A stretch of DNA of 44,796 nucleotides from a virus (IMGVR_UViG_3300025886_001605:1-44796); one strand, 5' to 3'. Counted from the stretch's first letter, positions 30,301 to 37,037 are shown. Numbers and translations are program-made. The notes: generated from the sequence alone by a model not told the origin.

Positions 30301-31175
30301 TTCGCGTTACCGTTCGCCCTGGTCAGCAAAGCGACCGAACCGCCGACGTCGTCGATCGAGATTCCCAACTGAGCGGCGATCGGCAATACCTTGCCAAGGC
30401 CACCAGCCAACTGAGACGACTCGAAGTTGCCAGCACGAGCGGTCGAGGCGAGGAAGTCTGCCGCCTTCGCAGCATCGACACCCGACGCGCCGTACTGGTC
30501 GAGCACACTCGTCAGCGCCTGTGCGATCGTCCCGGCTTCGCCCATACCGCCAGCAGCCAGCTCGGCCGACACGCCCAGAGCCTCGGTCGCAGTCGCACCA
30601 CGAAGGCCCGCCGACTGAAGTGTGAACATCGCCTTCGCCAGATCCTGCGGAGCCTGCGCCGTGCGGCCCGCCAGGCCGAGCGTCTCCTGCTTCATCGCCA
30701 TGACTTCTTCTTTTGCGATGCCGACCAGGCCGGTGATCTTCGAGAACTCGCGGTCGTAGGACATGCCCAGCTTCGCCGTCCCGACGATCGCCGCCGTCGC
30801 AGCCGCGGACATCGCAAGCATCGACTTGCCCATGCCCTGAAGCGACTCGCCTGCGGTCTTCGACTGAGCGCCGGTCTGCTTCGCCTGCTTGCCAGCCTTC
30901 TCGACCTTGCCGCCCATGTCCTTCGCGTTCGCGCCGGTCTTGCCTGCTTCGGTGCCGAGGCCCTTGGTTTGCCCGCCAGCGGTGCCAGCAGCCTCGCCCA
31001 TACTCTTCGCCTTAGCGCCGGTCTTCTCCGCGTCCTCGCCGAGGCCCTTCGTCGACTTTGACGCTTCGCCCTGCTTCGCCGTCAGCGCTTCGGTGTCCCC
31101 CGCAGCGACGCCCATGTTCTTCGAGTAGTTCCCGACGTCAGCCGTCAGGGTGTAAGAAAGGTTGTAGTCAGCCAC
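27384..31175 (-). CDS. Tape measure protein
   Basis: A 1263-residue protein starting at GTG 31175. N-terminal region (about 30-105): degenerate Gly/Ala/Lys repeats (TKGLGTEAGKTGANAKDMGG). About 115-330: PhageMin_Tail-type (TP901-1 family) domain, with YDREFSKITGLVGIAKEE and DVGGSVALLTRANGNANIS. About 430-530: hydrophobic segments (VSGAVSAVVGFVSG, GLLVGVGLGAAAVAFM). Then long helical regions. The C terminus has DEVPAVLQTGEFVLSRAML, the usual closing motif of this family. It sets tail length; by the common rule of about 1.5 angstrom per residue the tail would be roughly 190 nm. No lytic domain was identified. Confidence 0.93.
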   Translation of the reverse strand: MADYNLSYTLTADVGNYSKNMGVAAGDTEALTAKQGEASKSTKGLGEDAEKTGAKAKSMGEAAGTAGGQTKGLGTEAGKTGANAKDMGGKVEKAGKQAKQTGAQSKTAGESLQGMGKSMLAMSAAATAAIVGTAKLGMSYDREFSKITGLVGIAKEEVMAMKQETLGLAGRTAQAPQDLAKAMFTLQSAGLRGATATEALGVSAELAAGGMGEAGTIAQALTSVLDQYGASGVDAAKAADFLASTARAGNFESSQLAGGLGKVLPIAAQLGISIDDVGGSVALLTRANGNANISITQTAAAMKVLAAPSGEAVKILKDVGLTMGDVREVAAGPEGFVGALRLMQEAAGDTESFNKLLGSSEAILAANAILASSNETIAGTFGAVADGAGVAAEVFAAAAETDSFKYDAAMNDLKIAAIEFSTVTVPILTTVAEKVSGAVSAVVGFVSGMPEPLKKFLGGLLGITAAAGPVLLALGKVSTAFATMKAGQQIGPMASGFKTLAGGMAALGPAGLLVGVGLGAAAVAFMKWRKEAKEAKERATEYSEVLAEAQGLVTDFSGILDTNTDALDAQSEAFANVSPEGQAWIATMEGLGQLDLIDSLVGFGATLEDIMAVGDGSANAEQMERFVEALKSAHRAGIEINTLDLGRAMQKTAEAAEDGAAAANKLAFEYLNLGVEQGKWTGDQATAAIAAAKATGALNYQEVALSNMAKQYEYVASGAAEVDRENDALALTLGITADEMDNVTLSSAEVAEAEKALEEATMRAERAGNDLIDSLTVQTESFDGAREAGSRFKSMLDGMYGTQQDLDAAILKTIGEFADLNETFQVFNTEYDATNQEQTAFVSGSRDAATAIREQTLAMIANGASLEEVNAFERDRVAALQETLEQSGLTGEAIDELIATYGLVGDEFKTIFIAETEKAAADSAALLALVTQYGSTEVSALLDADNANAQRVIGISLLGVEEYDRLVAEAELTGDWSPLAIAIGEATAAMDAEALQEWLIYITASISNTNFDEVLRNEFSNETYPFNVFAIADAGSFGIVETALQEVSKPRKPPVKPEVNQTSYNAANSSILYLTRERGLSIDPFIHASAQADLQRQLDAWALGIGVVPTSTGGSNTNTGGVFGGTGSSGGQVAGNNWTSTGGVLNCPEGYYDAGGYCTTLYGGILHDGGIVTNSGAQSWPGLAQDEVPAVLQTGEFVLSRAMLAGLGEGSGGTGPSVALNIETGAVTIQGAGDSQETAMMIGRELERFEQKLVNTFRGTTTR

Positions 31176-31181
31176 GCCCTA

Positions 31182-31218
31182 AGGGTGTCAGCCCTCGCCG
31201 TTGGGGTCGGGACGCGAC
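31182..31218 (-). promoter_or_regulatory. Late promoter, tape measure
   Basis: Minus strand GTCGCGTCCC (31218-31209) ends 33 bases before GTG 31175. CACCCT lies at -12 to -7. It lies inside the last codons of the downstream tail chaperone frame, so the promoter and coding sequence overlap. Confidence 0.55.
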
Positions 31219-31519
31219 CAGCCGAAATGAAACCGCTTGCGATCCGACTCCGTCATGTTCTCGCGTGCCTCAGCCAGGATCAGACAACCCTCACACTCGC
31301 GCAGGTCCAGCTCCATCGGCGCAGGGATCGCGAGCCGACCGTCGTCGTCGTACCAGTCGGCCGTGCGCGTACCGCAGACGTGCACCGCTGCGTCATGCAC
31401 CATCTTCGCCAGGATCTTCGCCCGCTCGATGTCGGGCCAGCCCAGGAATTCATCATGGCGAAGCCCTACCCGAAGGCAGAAGTCCATCTCAAGATTGAAC
31501 CCTAGATCGGCCCTTAACC
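31188..31519 (-). CDS. Tail assembly chaperone, frameshifted second part (gpT-like)
   Basis: Open in the -1 frame relative to the gpG-like gene. It has no convincing start of its own near the junction. Read through the slip site it begins NRLRADLGFNLEMDFCLRVG, then LRHDEFLGWPDIERAKILAKM, as expected for the T part of lambda-type gpG-T. The C-terminal part carries several Cys (CGTRTADWYDD, RECEGCLILAEARENM) and ends with basic residues. It makes a low-abundance G-T fusion that helps assemble the tail around the tape measure. An isolated start at ATG 31487 is possible but less likely. Confidence 0.8.
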
Positions 31520-32080
31520 GTTTCCCAGATCACCGATCAACATCTGGGTCGTAGTCGCGTCAGCCTCGCGTGCACGCCAGAACATTCGCACCTTGTCGTT
31601 CTGCGTCCAGGCTTCAGAGGCGAACAGAACCTTGATCTCGTCGAACGTCAACGGTGGCGAGATCTCGGTCTCGCCAGGCTTCACGATGCCCGTCATCGTC
31701 GCAGCGAGTAGCACCTGCGGGAACGTCTCCGGGTTCGTCGTCAGCCGCGTGTCGTTTCCGTTCTCGGCCCGGTGCTCGGCCTGCTGCTTCGCCGTAGGCG
31801 GATGCTTCGCTTCGAGCTGCTCGATCGCCTGAGATCCGACCGACTCGAAGACGAACTCCCAGACCTCGATCGTGTCGACGAACTCGTCGACCTCGGCGGT
31901 CTTCTCGGCGATCTTGTCGGTCCACCCTGCGTCGCGTCTGATCGTCTGCTTCAGCTCGCCGAGTTCATCGCGCAGCTCCGCCAGGCGAGCCGCCTGGTTC
32001 GGGTCTGCTGCCATCTTGATCGAGGTGCGGCGTCGAGGTCGCTTCAGCAGCTCGGAGAGAACAGATTCTTGATCGGCCAT
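31514..32080 (-). CDS. Tail assembly chaperone, first part (gpG-like)
   Basis: A 188-residue helical protein. ATG 32080 (the frame to 32122 includes the shared intergenic part). LSELLKRPRRRTSIKMAAD at the N terminus, a coiled coil in the middle (RLAELRDELGELKQTIRRD) and GTVKPGETE/PLTFDEIKVLFAS-type sequence near the end are typical of siphovirus tail chaperones upstream of the tape measure. It ends at TAA 31514 after GGGAAAC, where a fraction of ribosomes should shift into the next frame. Confidence 0.82.
   Translation of the reverse strand: MADQESVLSELLKRPRRRTSIKMAADPNQAARLAELRDELGELKQTIRRDAGWTDKIAEKTAEVDEFVDTIEVWEFVFESVGSQAIEQLEAKHPPTAKQQAEHRAENGNDTRLTTNPETFPQVLLAATMTGIVKPGETEISPPLTFDEIKVLFASEAWTQNDKVRMFWRAREADATTTQMLIGDLGNG
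31520..31526 (-). promoter_or_regulatory. Programmed -1 frameshift slip site GGGAAAC
   Basis: On the minus strand the in-frame codons read CTG GGA AAC GGT TAA, so the heptamer G GGA AAC is in the exact X XXY YYZ phase. Slippage by -1 gives GGG AAA and continues CGG TTA AGG GCC, keeping the second frame open to 31188. The stop is only one codon past the slip site, which favours the shift. Position, phase and gene order match tail chaperones of many siphoviruses. Confidence 0.85.
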
Positions 32081-32141
32081 GTCGGGTCGTCTTTCGTTGT
32101 CAGTCGTGCCACCGGTCAGCATGCAACCCGACAGGTGGTGC

Positions 32142-32158
32142 GAAGGCAGTGTGCCTTC
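32142..32158. terminator. Short hairpin between tail tube and chaperone genes
   Basis: GAAGGCA and TGCCTTC form a perfect 7-pair stem with a 3-base loop in the gap after the tail tube genes. No U-run. Likely an attenuator or mRNA 3'-end stabiliser that keeps tube protein mRNA more abundant than chaperone mRNA. Confidence 0.45.
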
Positions 32159-32186
32159 ATCGCATCATGATGGCACGACCAACGAC

Positions 32187-32660
32187 CTATGCGGCGAATA
32201 TTCCGCGAGTCGGTGCCGCCCTGGACACGGTGACCGTGTACGACGAGGCGACGTTCGAGCCGTCCATGTCGTGGTCTCGGAGTGCGACGGTGATCGGGTG
32301 CATGATGTACTCGTTCGTCGCAGCGGTGCCCGACTGCCCGAAGACCAGATAGCCCTCGGTCCCGGCAGGCAACGCGGTCCAGATCGGGCGGGTCACGTCG
32401 TCCCAATAGAACCGGAGCGTTCCGGTGCCGTAGGTTATTTCGCCGACGATGTTGCCGGTCTCGGTGCTGATGTAATCGGGCACGTTGATCGTCGAGACCG
32501 AAGGCTCGAAGCCAGCGTGCTCGAACAGTGCCTCGCCGCCCTTGATGCCGAGCAGCGAGGTTCCCGCCGTGATCTCGGTCTGGGTGATCGCCGCAGGTGC
32601 AGCGGGTGCCGAAGATAGGAACGTGACGGCAACGTTCCCCTTGAGTGTTTCTCTTGCCAT
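32187..32660 (-). CDS. Major tail tube protein, copy 2
   Basis: A 157-residue protein, about 80 percent identical by eye to copy 1. Shared blocks: MARETLKGNVAVTFL, SLLGIKGGEA, NVPDYISTETGNIVGEITY and ALRDHDMDGSNVASSYTVT. The size and gene position suit a siphovirus tail tube subunit. Differences cluster near residues 15-30 and about 88-120, probably surface loops. Its own ribosome-binding sequence AGAAGGA precedes ATG 32660. Confidence 0.8.
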   Translation of the reverse strand: MARETLKGNVAVTFLSSAPAAPAAITQTEITAGTSLLGIKGGEALFEHAGFEPSVSTINVPDYISTETGNIVGEITYGTGTLRFYWDDVTRPIWTALPAGTEGYLVFGQSGTAATNEYIMHPITVALRDHDMDGSNVASSYTVTVSRAAPTRGIFAA

Positions 32661-32674
32661 GATCTGATCCTTCT

Positions 32675-33154
32675 TTAAGCGGCGAACGTGCCACGGGTCG
32701 GAGCGGCCCTAGACACGGTCACGGTGTAAGACGATGCGACGTTGCTGCCGTCCATGTCGTGATCTCGCAGCGCCACCGAGATCGGGTGCACGATGTACTC
32801 GTTCCCGACCGCCTCGCCGGACTGCCCGAAGACGACGAAGCCCTCGGTCCCTGATGGCAGAAGATCCCAGATCGGCCGGGTCACGTCATCCCAATAGAAC
32901 CGCATCATGCCGGTGCCGTACGTGATCTCACCGACGATGTTGCCGGTCTCGGTCGAAATGTAGTCGGGCACGTTGATCGTCGACACGGAAGGCTCGAAGC
33001 CTGAGTGCTCGAACATCGCTTCGCCGCCCTTGATGCCGAGCAGCGAAGCGCCTACCCCGATCTCGGCGGCAGTGATCGCAGTCATCGACGCTGGTTCCTG
33101 CGCAGTGGTCAGGAACGTAACGGCGACGTTCCCCTTGAGTGTCTCTCTTGCCAT
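32675..33154 (-). CDS. Major tail tube protein, copy 1
   Basis: A 159-residue protein with the same fold signature as its downstream neighbour; strong ribosome-binding sequence CGAAGGA. Only 14 bases separate the two copies. Tandem tube genes let the phage build a mixed or alternative tube. The conserved DWDDV-like patch is FYWDDVTRPIW (about 84-94). It lies downstream of late promoter 33332-33369. Confidence 0.82.
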   Translation of the reverse strand: MARETLKGNVAVTFLTTAQEPASMTAITAAEIGVGASLLGIKGGEAMFEHSGFEPSVSTINVPDYISTETGNIVGEITYGTGMMRFYWDDVTRPIWDLLPSGTEGFVVFGQSGEAVGNEYIVHPISVALRDHDMDGSNVASSYTVTVSRAAPTRGTFAA

Positions 33155-33157
33155 GAC

Positions 33158-33325
33158 CTAATCCTTCGAGGTTGTGTCTTCGGCCGGGTCGGCCTTCTTA
33201 CGTTTCGACTTCGCCGCGGCGACCGTGAACCCGAGCGCCGCCTGGCGTTCGAGAACCTCTGCAAACGGGAACGCCTGTTTCGTGCGTCCGTCGGGGTGAT
33301 AGAGCGTGATCGTCTTCTGCGGCAT
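33158..33325 (-). CDS. Unknown small basic protein before tail tube genes, 55 aa
   Basis: Starts MPQKTITLYHPDGRTKQAF at ATG 33325, immediately leaderless behind a late promoter; the frame's extension to 33376 runs through the promoter and is rejected. C-terminal Lys-rich tail (AAAKSKRKKADPAED). Small proteins here are typical of actinophage tail operons, function unknown. Confidence 0.6.
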   Translation of the reverse strand: MPQKTITLYHPDGRTKQAFPFAEVLERQAALGFTVAAAKSKRKKADPAEDTTSKD

Positions 33326-33331
33326 CTTCAG

Positions 33332-33369
33332 AGCTTGCCACCGAAGCGGGCCGACCCTGGGACGCGATC
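33332..33369 (-). promoter_or_regulatory. Late promoter, tail tube operon
   Basis: Minus strand GATCGCGTCCC (33369-33359) ends 33 bases before ATG 33325. CAAGCT lies at -12 to -7. It drives the most abundantly needed tail genes. Confidence 0.6.
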
Positions 33370-33372
33370 GGA

Positions 33373-33798
33373 TCACGGCGTCGGAGCGACCGCGCAGAGC
33401 CAGAGGAACCGCTGCGCCACCGAGAACACTCGGCCCTCTTGAATGTCGTCGTTCGCTCTGACATCGAAGACTCTGCCGATGACGGTCAGCGTTTCCCCCG
33501 AAGCGGTCAGCGCAGACGCCACTGGCGACACGAGCATCGCCTCGGACACGGCGTCAGCAGCCAGGTCTCGTAGCTGCCTAGTCGTCGCCCCCGTCGTGAC
33601 TTGGATGACCGTCTCGAACATGCCGTCGTCGTCGATGAACCCTGGATCGTTTCGGATCTCAGAGATGTTGTAGACGATATGAAACGGGTAGGCCGGAGTC
33701 CCGGCCGGTGCTTCGCCGTCGCCGACACCGCCAGCGTGAGCGGCGAGTTCCGAGGTGAGATGCGAGACCGCCAGCGCGGTCGCTGTTGCGAAGCTCAC
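33373..33798 (-). CDS. Tail terminator-like protein, 141 aa
   Basis: GTG 33798 overlaps the upstream stop (GTGA). Contains SFATATALAVSHLTSELAA, YPFHIVYNISEIRNDPGF and MFETVIQVTTGATTRQLRD with C-terminal FSVAQRFLWLCAVAP. Size and place between the gp10-like/neck genes and the tail tube fit a tail terminator. The longer frame to 34209 is a shadow. Confidence 0.65.
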   Translation of the reverse strand: MSFATATALAVSHLTSELAAHAGGVGDGEAPAGTPAYPFHIVYNISEIRNDPGFIDDDGMFETVIQVTTGATTRQLRDLAADAVSEAMLVSPVASALTASGETLTVIGRVFDVRANDDIQEGRVFSVAQRFLWLCAVAPTP

Positions 33799-34319
33799 GG
33801 CGCGACAATCGCGTCGCGGACGAACGCTGCCGAGGGTGAGAGCCTGACCGTGTAGGTCGCCGCTGCGTTCGAGGGCGACCAGTCCTTGATCGCCCCACGA
33901 GTGAACACGGGTGCCCAGTCGCACCGGGCACCTTCGGAGTCGGTCGCCGTGGCGTACGGGACGTCTTGTAAGAAGTAGACCCAGCCGGAGATCGTCGACC
34001 CGGTCTCGGTGAACAGGAGTTGCACTTCGTCGGTGAGATCCTTCGACGCGTACAGCCGGAGGTCCATCGGTCCCGAGGTCCGAGACTCCAGAACCTGATG
34101 CTGATATTCGGCCCCCGTGTTCGGGATCACCAGAGACGACTCGCCCTGGCGGAAAGTGTCGACCGCCACGAGTCTCGGCGTGAGATCGATGACTCCGACC
34201 GATCCCCACGAGACGTCGGCGACGTCGAGCGTCGTGTGTACCGTCGACCGCCAGAGCACGCGGGTGTTACCGCGGCGAGTGAACAGGTCGAGGCTTCGAG
34301 TCGAGACGGTGATCGGCAT
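33795..34319 (-). CDS. Putative neck or tail protein, 174 aa
   Basis: Starts MPITVSTRSLDLFTRRGNT. Beta-rich with SWGSVGVIDLTPRLVAVDTF and GWVYFLQDVPYATA. Gene order (gp10-like, this, tail terminator, tube) suggests a neck or tail-completion protein. No closer family recognised. The ATG follows the previous stop (TGATG-type overlap). Confidence 0.6.
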   Translation of the reverse strand: MPITVSTRSLDLFTRRGNTRVLWRSTVHTTLDVADVSWGSVGVIDLTPRLVAVDTFRQGESSLVIPNTGAEYQHQVLESRTSGPMDLRLYASKDLTDEVQLLFTETGSTISGWVYFLQDVPYATATDSEGARCDWAPVFTRGAIKDWSPSNAAATYTVRLSPSAAFVRDAIVAP

Positions 34320-34741
34320 CAGATGCCACCCTTCAGAAATTGCGCTTGCTTGCCCATGCCTTCGACGAGCATCTTTCGGAGCTTCGGCCCGACGACCTGA
34401 GCGGCAGGCCCGATCGACGGGTACGGGTATGCCGTGCGATACACGCGGCCAGCGCGGTCGGTGCCGACGAAGCCGAACTCAAGTCGCATCGCCTGCGGTG
34501 AATTGTTGCCGACGACCGCTCCGACCTTTCCCTGCCCACCAAGGAGCATCGACAGAGTCCACGATCGGCGGAAGTCACCCGATCTTTCGATCGGACCAGG
34601 TCGCCCCGACGAGTTCGCCATCGTCAGCCGTTGCAGCTCTGAGGCACCCTCGAAGACGATCTGCCTGGCCTTCGCCTCTGCCTCGCTCGCTGCCCTGCGT
34701 AGCAGCGCTGCGCCTTCCTCTGGGGTGAGGTTGATCGGCAT
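34319..34741 (-). CDS. HK97 gp10-like tail completion protein
   Basis: A 140-residue protein: GAALLRRAASEAEAKARQI, SGRPGPIERSGDFRRSW, QAMRLEFGFVGTDRAGRVY and RTAYPYPSIGPAAQV, then PKLRKMLVEGMGKQ. The RSGxFRRSW and ExGxxGxDxxGRxY blocks are typical of HK97 gp10-type head-tail completion proteins. The ATG at 34741 overlaps the upstream TAA. Confidence 0.75.
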   Translation of the reverse strand: MPINLTPEEGAALLRRAASEAEAKARQIVFEGASELQRLTMANSSGRPGPIERSGDFRRSWTLSMLLGGQGKVGAVVGNNSPQAMRLEFGFVGTDRAGRVYRTAYPYPSIGPAAQVVGPKLRKMLVEGMGKQAQFLKGGI

Positions 34742-35154
34742 TAGGGTTCCCGTTCTTCGAGGTCGGCGAAGACTTCACGCACCGTCGACATCGACGTGCG
34801 ACTCCCGATCACGAGCGGCCCGACCAGGCCGACGAGTTCCGGGAACAACGATGCCCCGGTGACGGTGACACGGTCGCCGGTTTGAATGCCGGTCGCCCCG
34901 ATCGGCAAGGTGATCCGCATAGTCGACACGGCGAGCCGGATGCCGATCCGTGCGAGTTCCTCGCTGCGAGCCATCGACGGCGAGTTGAACTGGCACTGCC
35001 CGGAGTAGATCGTCGAGGTCGTCGGCGGGTCTTCTGCCAGGGTGATCGGGTCGAAGGTGCCCGACTCGGTGAGTCGTTCGATCGTGCAGGTGTCGGCGAG
35101 CAGGTTGGCTTCGATCCGGTTCGCTGCGGCAGCTAGGCGCGTGGTGAGACTCAC
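34741..35154 (-). CDS. Head-tail stopper-like protein (DUF6093-like), 137 aa
   Basis: The leaderless GTG at 35154, behind late promoter 35161-35198, is preferred; the frame opens up to 35244 through promoter elements. VSLTTRLAAAANRIEANLL, then CTIERLTESGTFDPITL, YSGQCQFNSPSMARSEEL and VTGASLFPELVGL. The C...DP...Y.G.C.. layout matches actinophage neck proteins annotated as DUF6093. Confidence 0.7.
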   Translation of the reverse strand: MSLTTRLAAAANRIEANLLADTCTIERLTESGTFDPITLAEDPPTTSTIYSGQCQFNSPSMARSEELARIGIRLAVSTMRITLPIGATGIQTGDRVTVTGASLFPELVGLVGPLVIGSRTSMSTVREVFADLEEREP

Positions 35155-35160
35155 CGCTTC

Positions 35161-35198
35161 AGCCTGCCAGGTGATGCCCGCCGGGTCGGGACGCGATC
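35161..35198 (-). promoter_or_regulatory. Late promoter, neck and tail genes
   Basis: Minus strand GATCGCGTCCC (35198-35188) ends 33 bases before GTG 35154. CAGGCT lies at -12 to -7. It restarts late transcription left of the plus-strand island. Confidence 0.6.
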
Positions 35199-35231
35199 CG
35201 GTCGTCGTGATAATTTCGAGAAAGTTCGCCC

Positions 35232-35266
35232 GGTAACGCGTCAAGTCGTTGGTAACGCGCTAAGGT
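35232..35266 (+). promoter_or_regulatory. Early promoter A of the plus-strand island
   Basis: Plus strand GGTAACGCG (35232-35240) and GGTAACGCG (35251-35259), period 19, then C, TAAGGT at -12 to -7, GTACTC and ATG 35273. It diverges from late promoter 35161-35198. Confidence 0.8.
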
Positions 35267-35272
35267 GTACTC

Positions 35273-35551
35273 ATGAACGAAAAAGCAACCACCGAAACCA
35301 CCTACCGCTGGACCGCAATCCACAAGTGCACGATGCGGCTCGCTAACGGCTCGAAGGTAATCACCTTCGACGCTCTCGACTCCGGCACCCGCTGGGAAAC
35401 GAGCGTGACGCTCACCGTCGACATCGACGCCGAGATCAACACGTTCAAGATGATCTGCGGCGAGTACATCTCAGATCATCACGCTCACGACATGTTCGAC
35501 GACACCCTCGCCGGTGCATGTATCCGTGCCTACGTCGAGGTCGCAGCATGA
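35273..35551 (+). CDS. Unknown early protein of inverted island, 92 aa
   Basis: First gene behind promoter A; leaderless. MNEKATTETTYRWTAIHKC, LANGSKVITFDALDSGTRW, ICGEYISDHHAHDMFDD. It looks like a small beta protein with a Cys/His cluster; no family recognised. Its TGA overlaps the next ATG. Confidence 0.65.
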   Translation: MNEKATTETTYRWTAIHKCTMRLANGSKVITFDALDSGTRWETSVTLTVDIDAEINTFKMICGEYISDHHAHDMFDDTLAGACIRAYVEVAA

Positions 35552-35739
35552 GCGAGAAAGCAACACTCACCGCTCAGCTCGCAGACCTCGTCAGCTCATA
35601 CCAGCAGGCCTGCATCAACCCTCGGGCGAGTCGTCGACTCGCTGGCATCTCGAAGAAGATCACCGCAACCAAAGCACGCCTCGCCGAGATCGCCGCATTC
35701 GAAGCGGCAGTCGAAGCAGCAATGATGGAGGAATCATGA
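35548..35739 (+). CDS. Unknown helical protein of inverted island, 63 aa
   Basis: Starts MSEKATLTAQLADLVSSYQ at ATG 35548 (ATGA coupling); helical, basic middle (SRRLAGISKKITATKARL) and acidic end (FEAAVEAAMMEES). The product is 63 residues. No motif recognised. The stop overlaps the next ATG (ATGA). Confidence 0.6.
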   Translation: MSEKATLTAQLADLVSSYQQACINPRASRRLAGISKKITATKARLAEIAAFEAAVEAAMMEES

Positions 35740-36113
35740 AACTAGAACCACTCGCAGCTATCACCGGCAGGACCGAACTCGCCGAAGGCCAGATCACCTT
35801 CCGCAAGGCTCACGACTTCGGGATGACGATCCTCCCGGAGTTCGTTCGGGACTCGATGCTCGACGAGAGCAACGCACTCACCGACGCCGGATGGCGCATG
35901 TGCGAGACTCATGGCCTCGGAACCCGCTACTGGGTCCGGCTCACCGGCAAGGCCAAGTGGCTCGCAGCGTACGCCACGCACGTCGCACAGGTCGAGTATG
36001 CCGAGGTGACGACCGAGGTCGTGCCCTACGGCGACACCTTCTCGATCGTCGCCGGTCTCGGCGAGGCTGACGGTCGAGGTTGGGTGCGGGTCGACACGAT
36101 GTCGCACAAATAA
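35736..36113 (+). CDS. Unknown protein of inverted island, 125 aa
   Basis: ATG 35736 is preceded by a ribosome-binding sequence GGAGGAA and coupled to the gene before (ATGA). MKLEPLAAITGRTELAEGQ, DFGMTILPEFVRDSMLDES, GTRYWVRLTGKAKWLAAYA and VVPYGDTFSIVAGLG. Well-mixed composition; unknown family. Confidence 0.65.
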   Translation: MKLEPLAAITGRTELAEGQITFRKAHDFGMTILPEFVRDSMLDESNALTDAGWRMCETHGLGTRYWVRLTGKAKWLAAYATHVAQVEYAEVTTEVVPYGDTFSIVAGLGEADGRGWVRVDTMSHK

Positions 36114-36130
36114 TTTCAGATATTTCACCC

Positions 36131-36165
36131 GGTAACGCGTCAAGGCTGAGGTAACGCGCTAAGGT
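36131..36165 (+). promoter_or_regulatory. Early promoter B of the plus-strand island
   Basis: Plus strand GGTAACGCG (36131-36139), 10 bases, GGTAACGCG (36150-36158), C, TAAGGT (36160-36165), GTCTAC, ATG 36172. Bases upstream (ATAATTTCAGATATTTCACC) also resemble those upstream of promoter A and D. Confidence 0.8.
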
Positions 36166-36171
36166 GTCTAC

Positions 36172-36987
36172 ATGAACAACAACACAACAACCACCCGCCC
36201 AGCAGTCGCAGCCCACATCGACGGCCAGATCCTCGAAGCACAAGCAGTCGTCGCCGCCGCCGAGCGTGCCCTGCGCATCGCCCAGGAACACGCCGACCGC
36301 CAGGCAGCGAAGTACGACGGCTGGAGCCGGTTCTTCCTCGTACGCAACAACAACGGCCACATTCACCGGAGCCTGAACTGCTCGACCTGCTTCATCACCA
36401 CGCAGTACTCGTGGATCACCGAGCTGTCGGGCAAGACCGAAGCCGAAGCGGTCGCCGAGCTTGGCGAGATCCTCTGCTCGGTCTGCTTCCCGAGCGCACC
36501 GGTCGAATGGACCAACGGGATCAGCAACGAAGCGAAGGCAGCGAAGGCCGACGCAGCGGAGCGTGCAGCCGAACGGGCGATCGCCCAGCAGCTCAAGGCC
36601 GAGCGCAAGGCACAGGCCGAAGCGAAGGCAGCGGAGGCAGCGACCGAAGCGCAGGCAGCACTCGCTGCCGGGACCGTGAAGCTGAACCCGACGATCGCCA
36701 AGCTGGTCGCAGCTCACCAAGACGTCGAAGTCGGCGACTTCAAGTCCTCGCCATACCGAGACGACAAAGACAAGTTCATAGTCGATGTCTTCTTCCAGGG
36801 CAAGCTGGTCTGCACGGTAACTCAGAAGGCCGACGGCAAGGTCATCGCAGCCGGTCGCATGCGGTTCAATCCAGGCGGTGGCGGTCAGTCACAGCACGGC
36901 AAGACCAACGACGTCAAGGCTTGGGTCGCTGAGCAGGTCGAAGACCTTCCGGGCAAGAGCAACCTCGACCACGCTGCCAACATATAG
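36172..36987 (+). CDS. Early protein with SxxCFPSAPVEW motif, 271 aa
   Basis: Leaderless behind promoter B. Residues 1-50: Ala/Glu coiled coil. 55-125: NGHIHRSLNCSTCFITTQ, then ITELSGKTEAEAVAELGEI and LCSVCFPSAPVEWTNG, a Cys/His arrangement I recognise from many actinophage early proteins of unknown function (H-C-C / C-C). 125-170: Ala/Lys/Glu helix. C-terminal: a strand-rich domain (DKFIVDVFFQGKLVCTVTQ, RMRFNPGGGGQSQHGKT). Possible zinc-binding nucleic-acid protein. It is followed by a terminator. Confidence 0.75.
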   Translation: MNNNTTTTRPAVAAHIDGQILEAQAVVAAAERALRIAQEHADRQAAKYDGWSRFFLVRNNNGHIHRSLNCSTCFITTQYSWITELSGKTEAEAVAELGEILCSVCFPSAPVEWTNGISNEAKAAKADAAERAAERAIAQQLKAERKAQAEAKAAEAATEAQAALAAGTVKLNPTIAKLVAAHQDVEVGDFKSSPYRDDKDKFIVDVFFQGKLVCTVTQKADGKVIAAGRMRFNPGGGGQSQHGKTNDVKAWVAEQVEDLPGKSNLDHAANI

Positions 36988-36998
36988 CGGCAGGGAGC

Positions 36999-37037
36999 GA
37001 GACCCTCGGCCCTCGGGTCGGGGGTCTCATCTCGTTT
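36999..37037 (+). terminator. Rho-independent-like terminator ending the plus-strand island
   Basis: GAGACCC (36999-37005) and GGGTCTC (37022-37028) pair, with further G-C pairing inside, followed by ATCTCGTTTT. It ends just after the stop of the 271-residue gene. It would keep island transcription from running into the head genes. Confidence 0.7.

Noticed and set aside
30144-31061. 305-residue plus-strand frame
   Set aside because: Antisense shadow of the tape measure gene with Arg/Leu-biased composition and no motif.
33326-33376. N-terminal extension of the 55-residue gene before the tail tube
   Set aside because: The extension translates the late promoter and its spacer; the conserved distance to ATG 33325 matches the other late starts.
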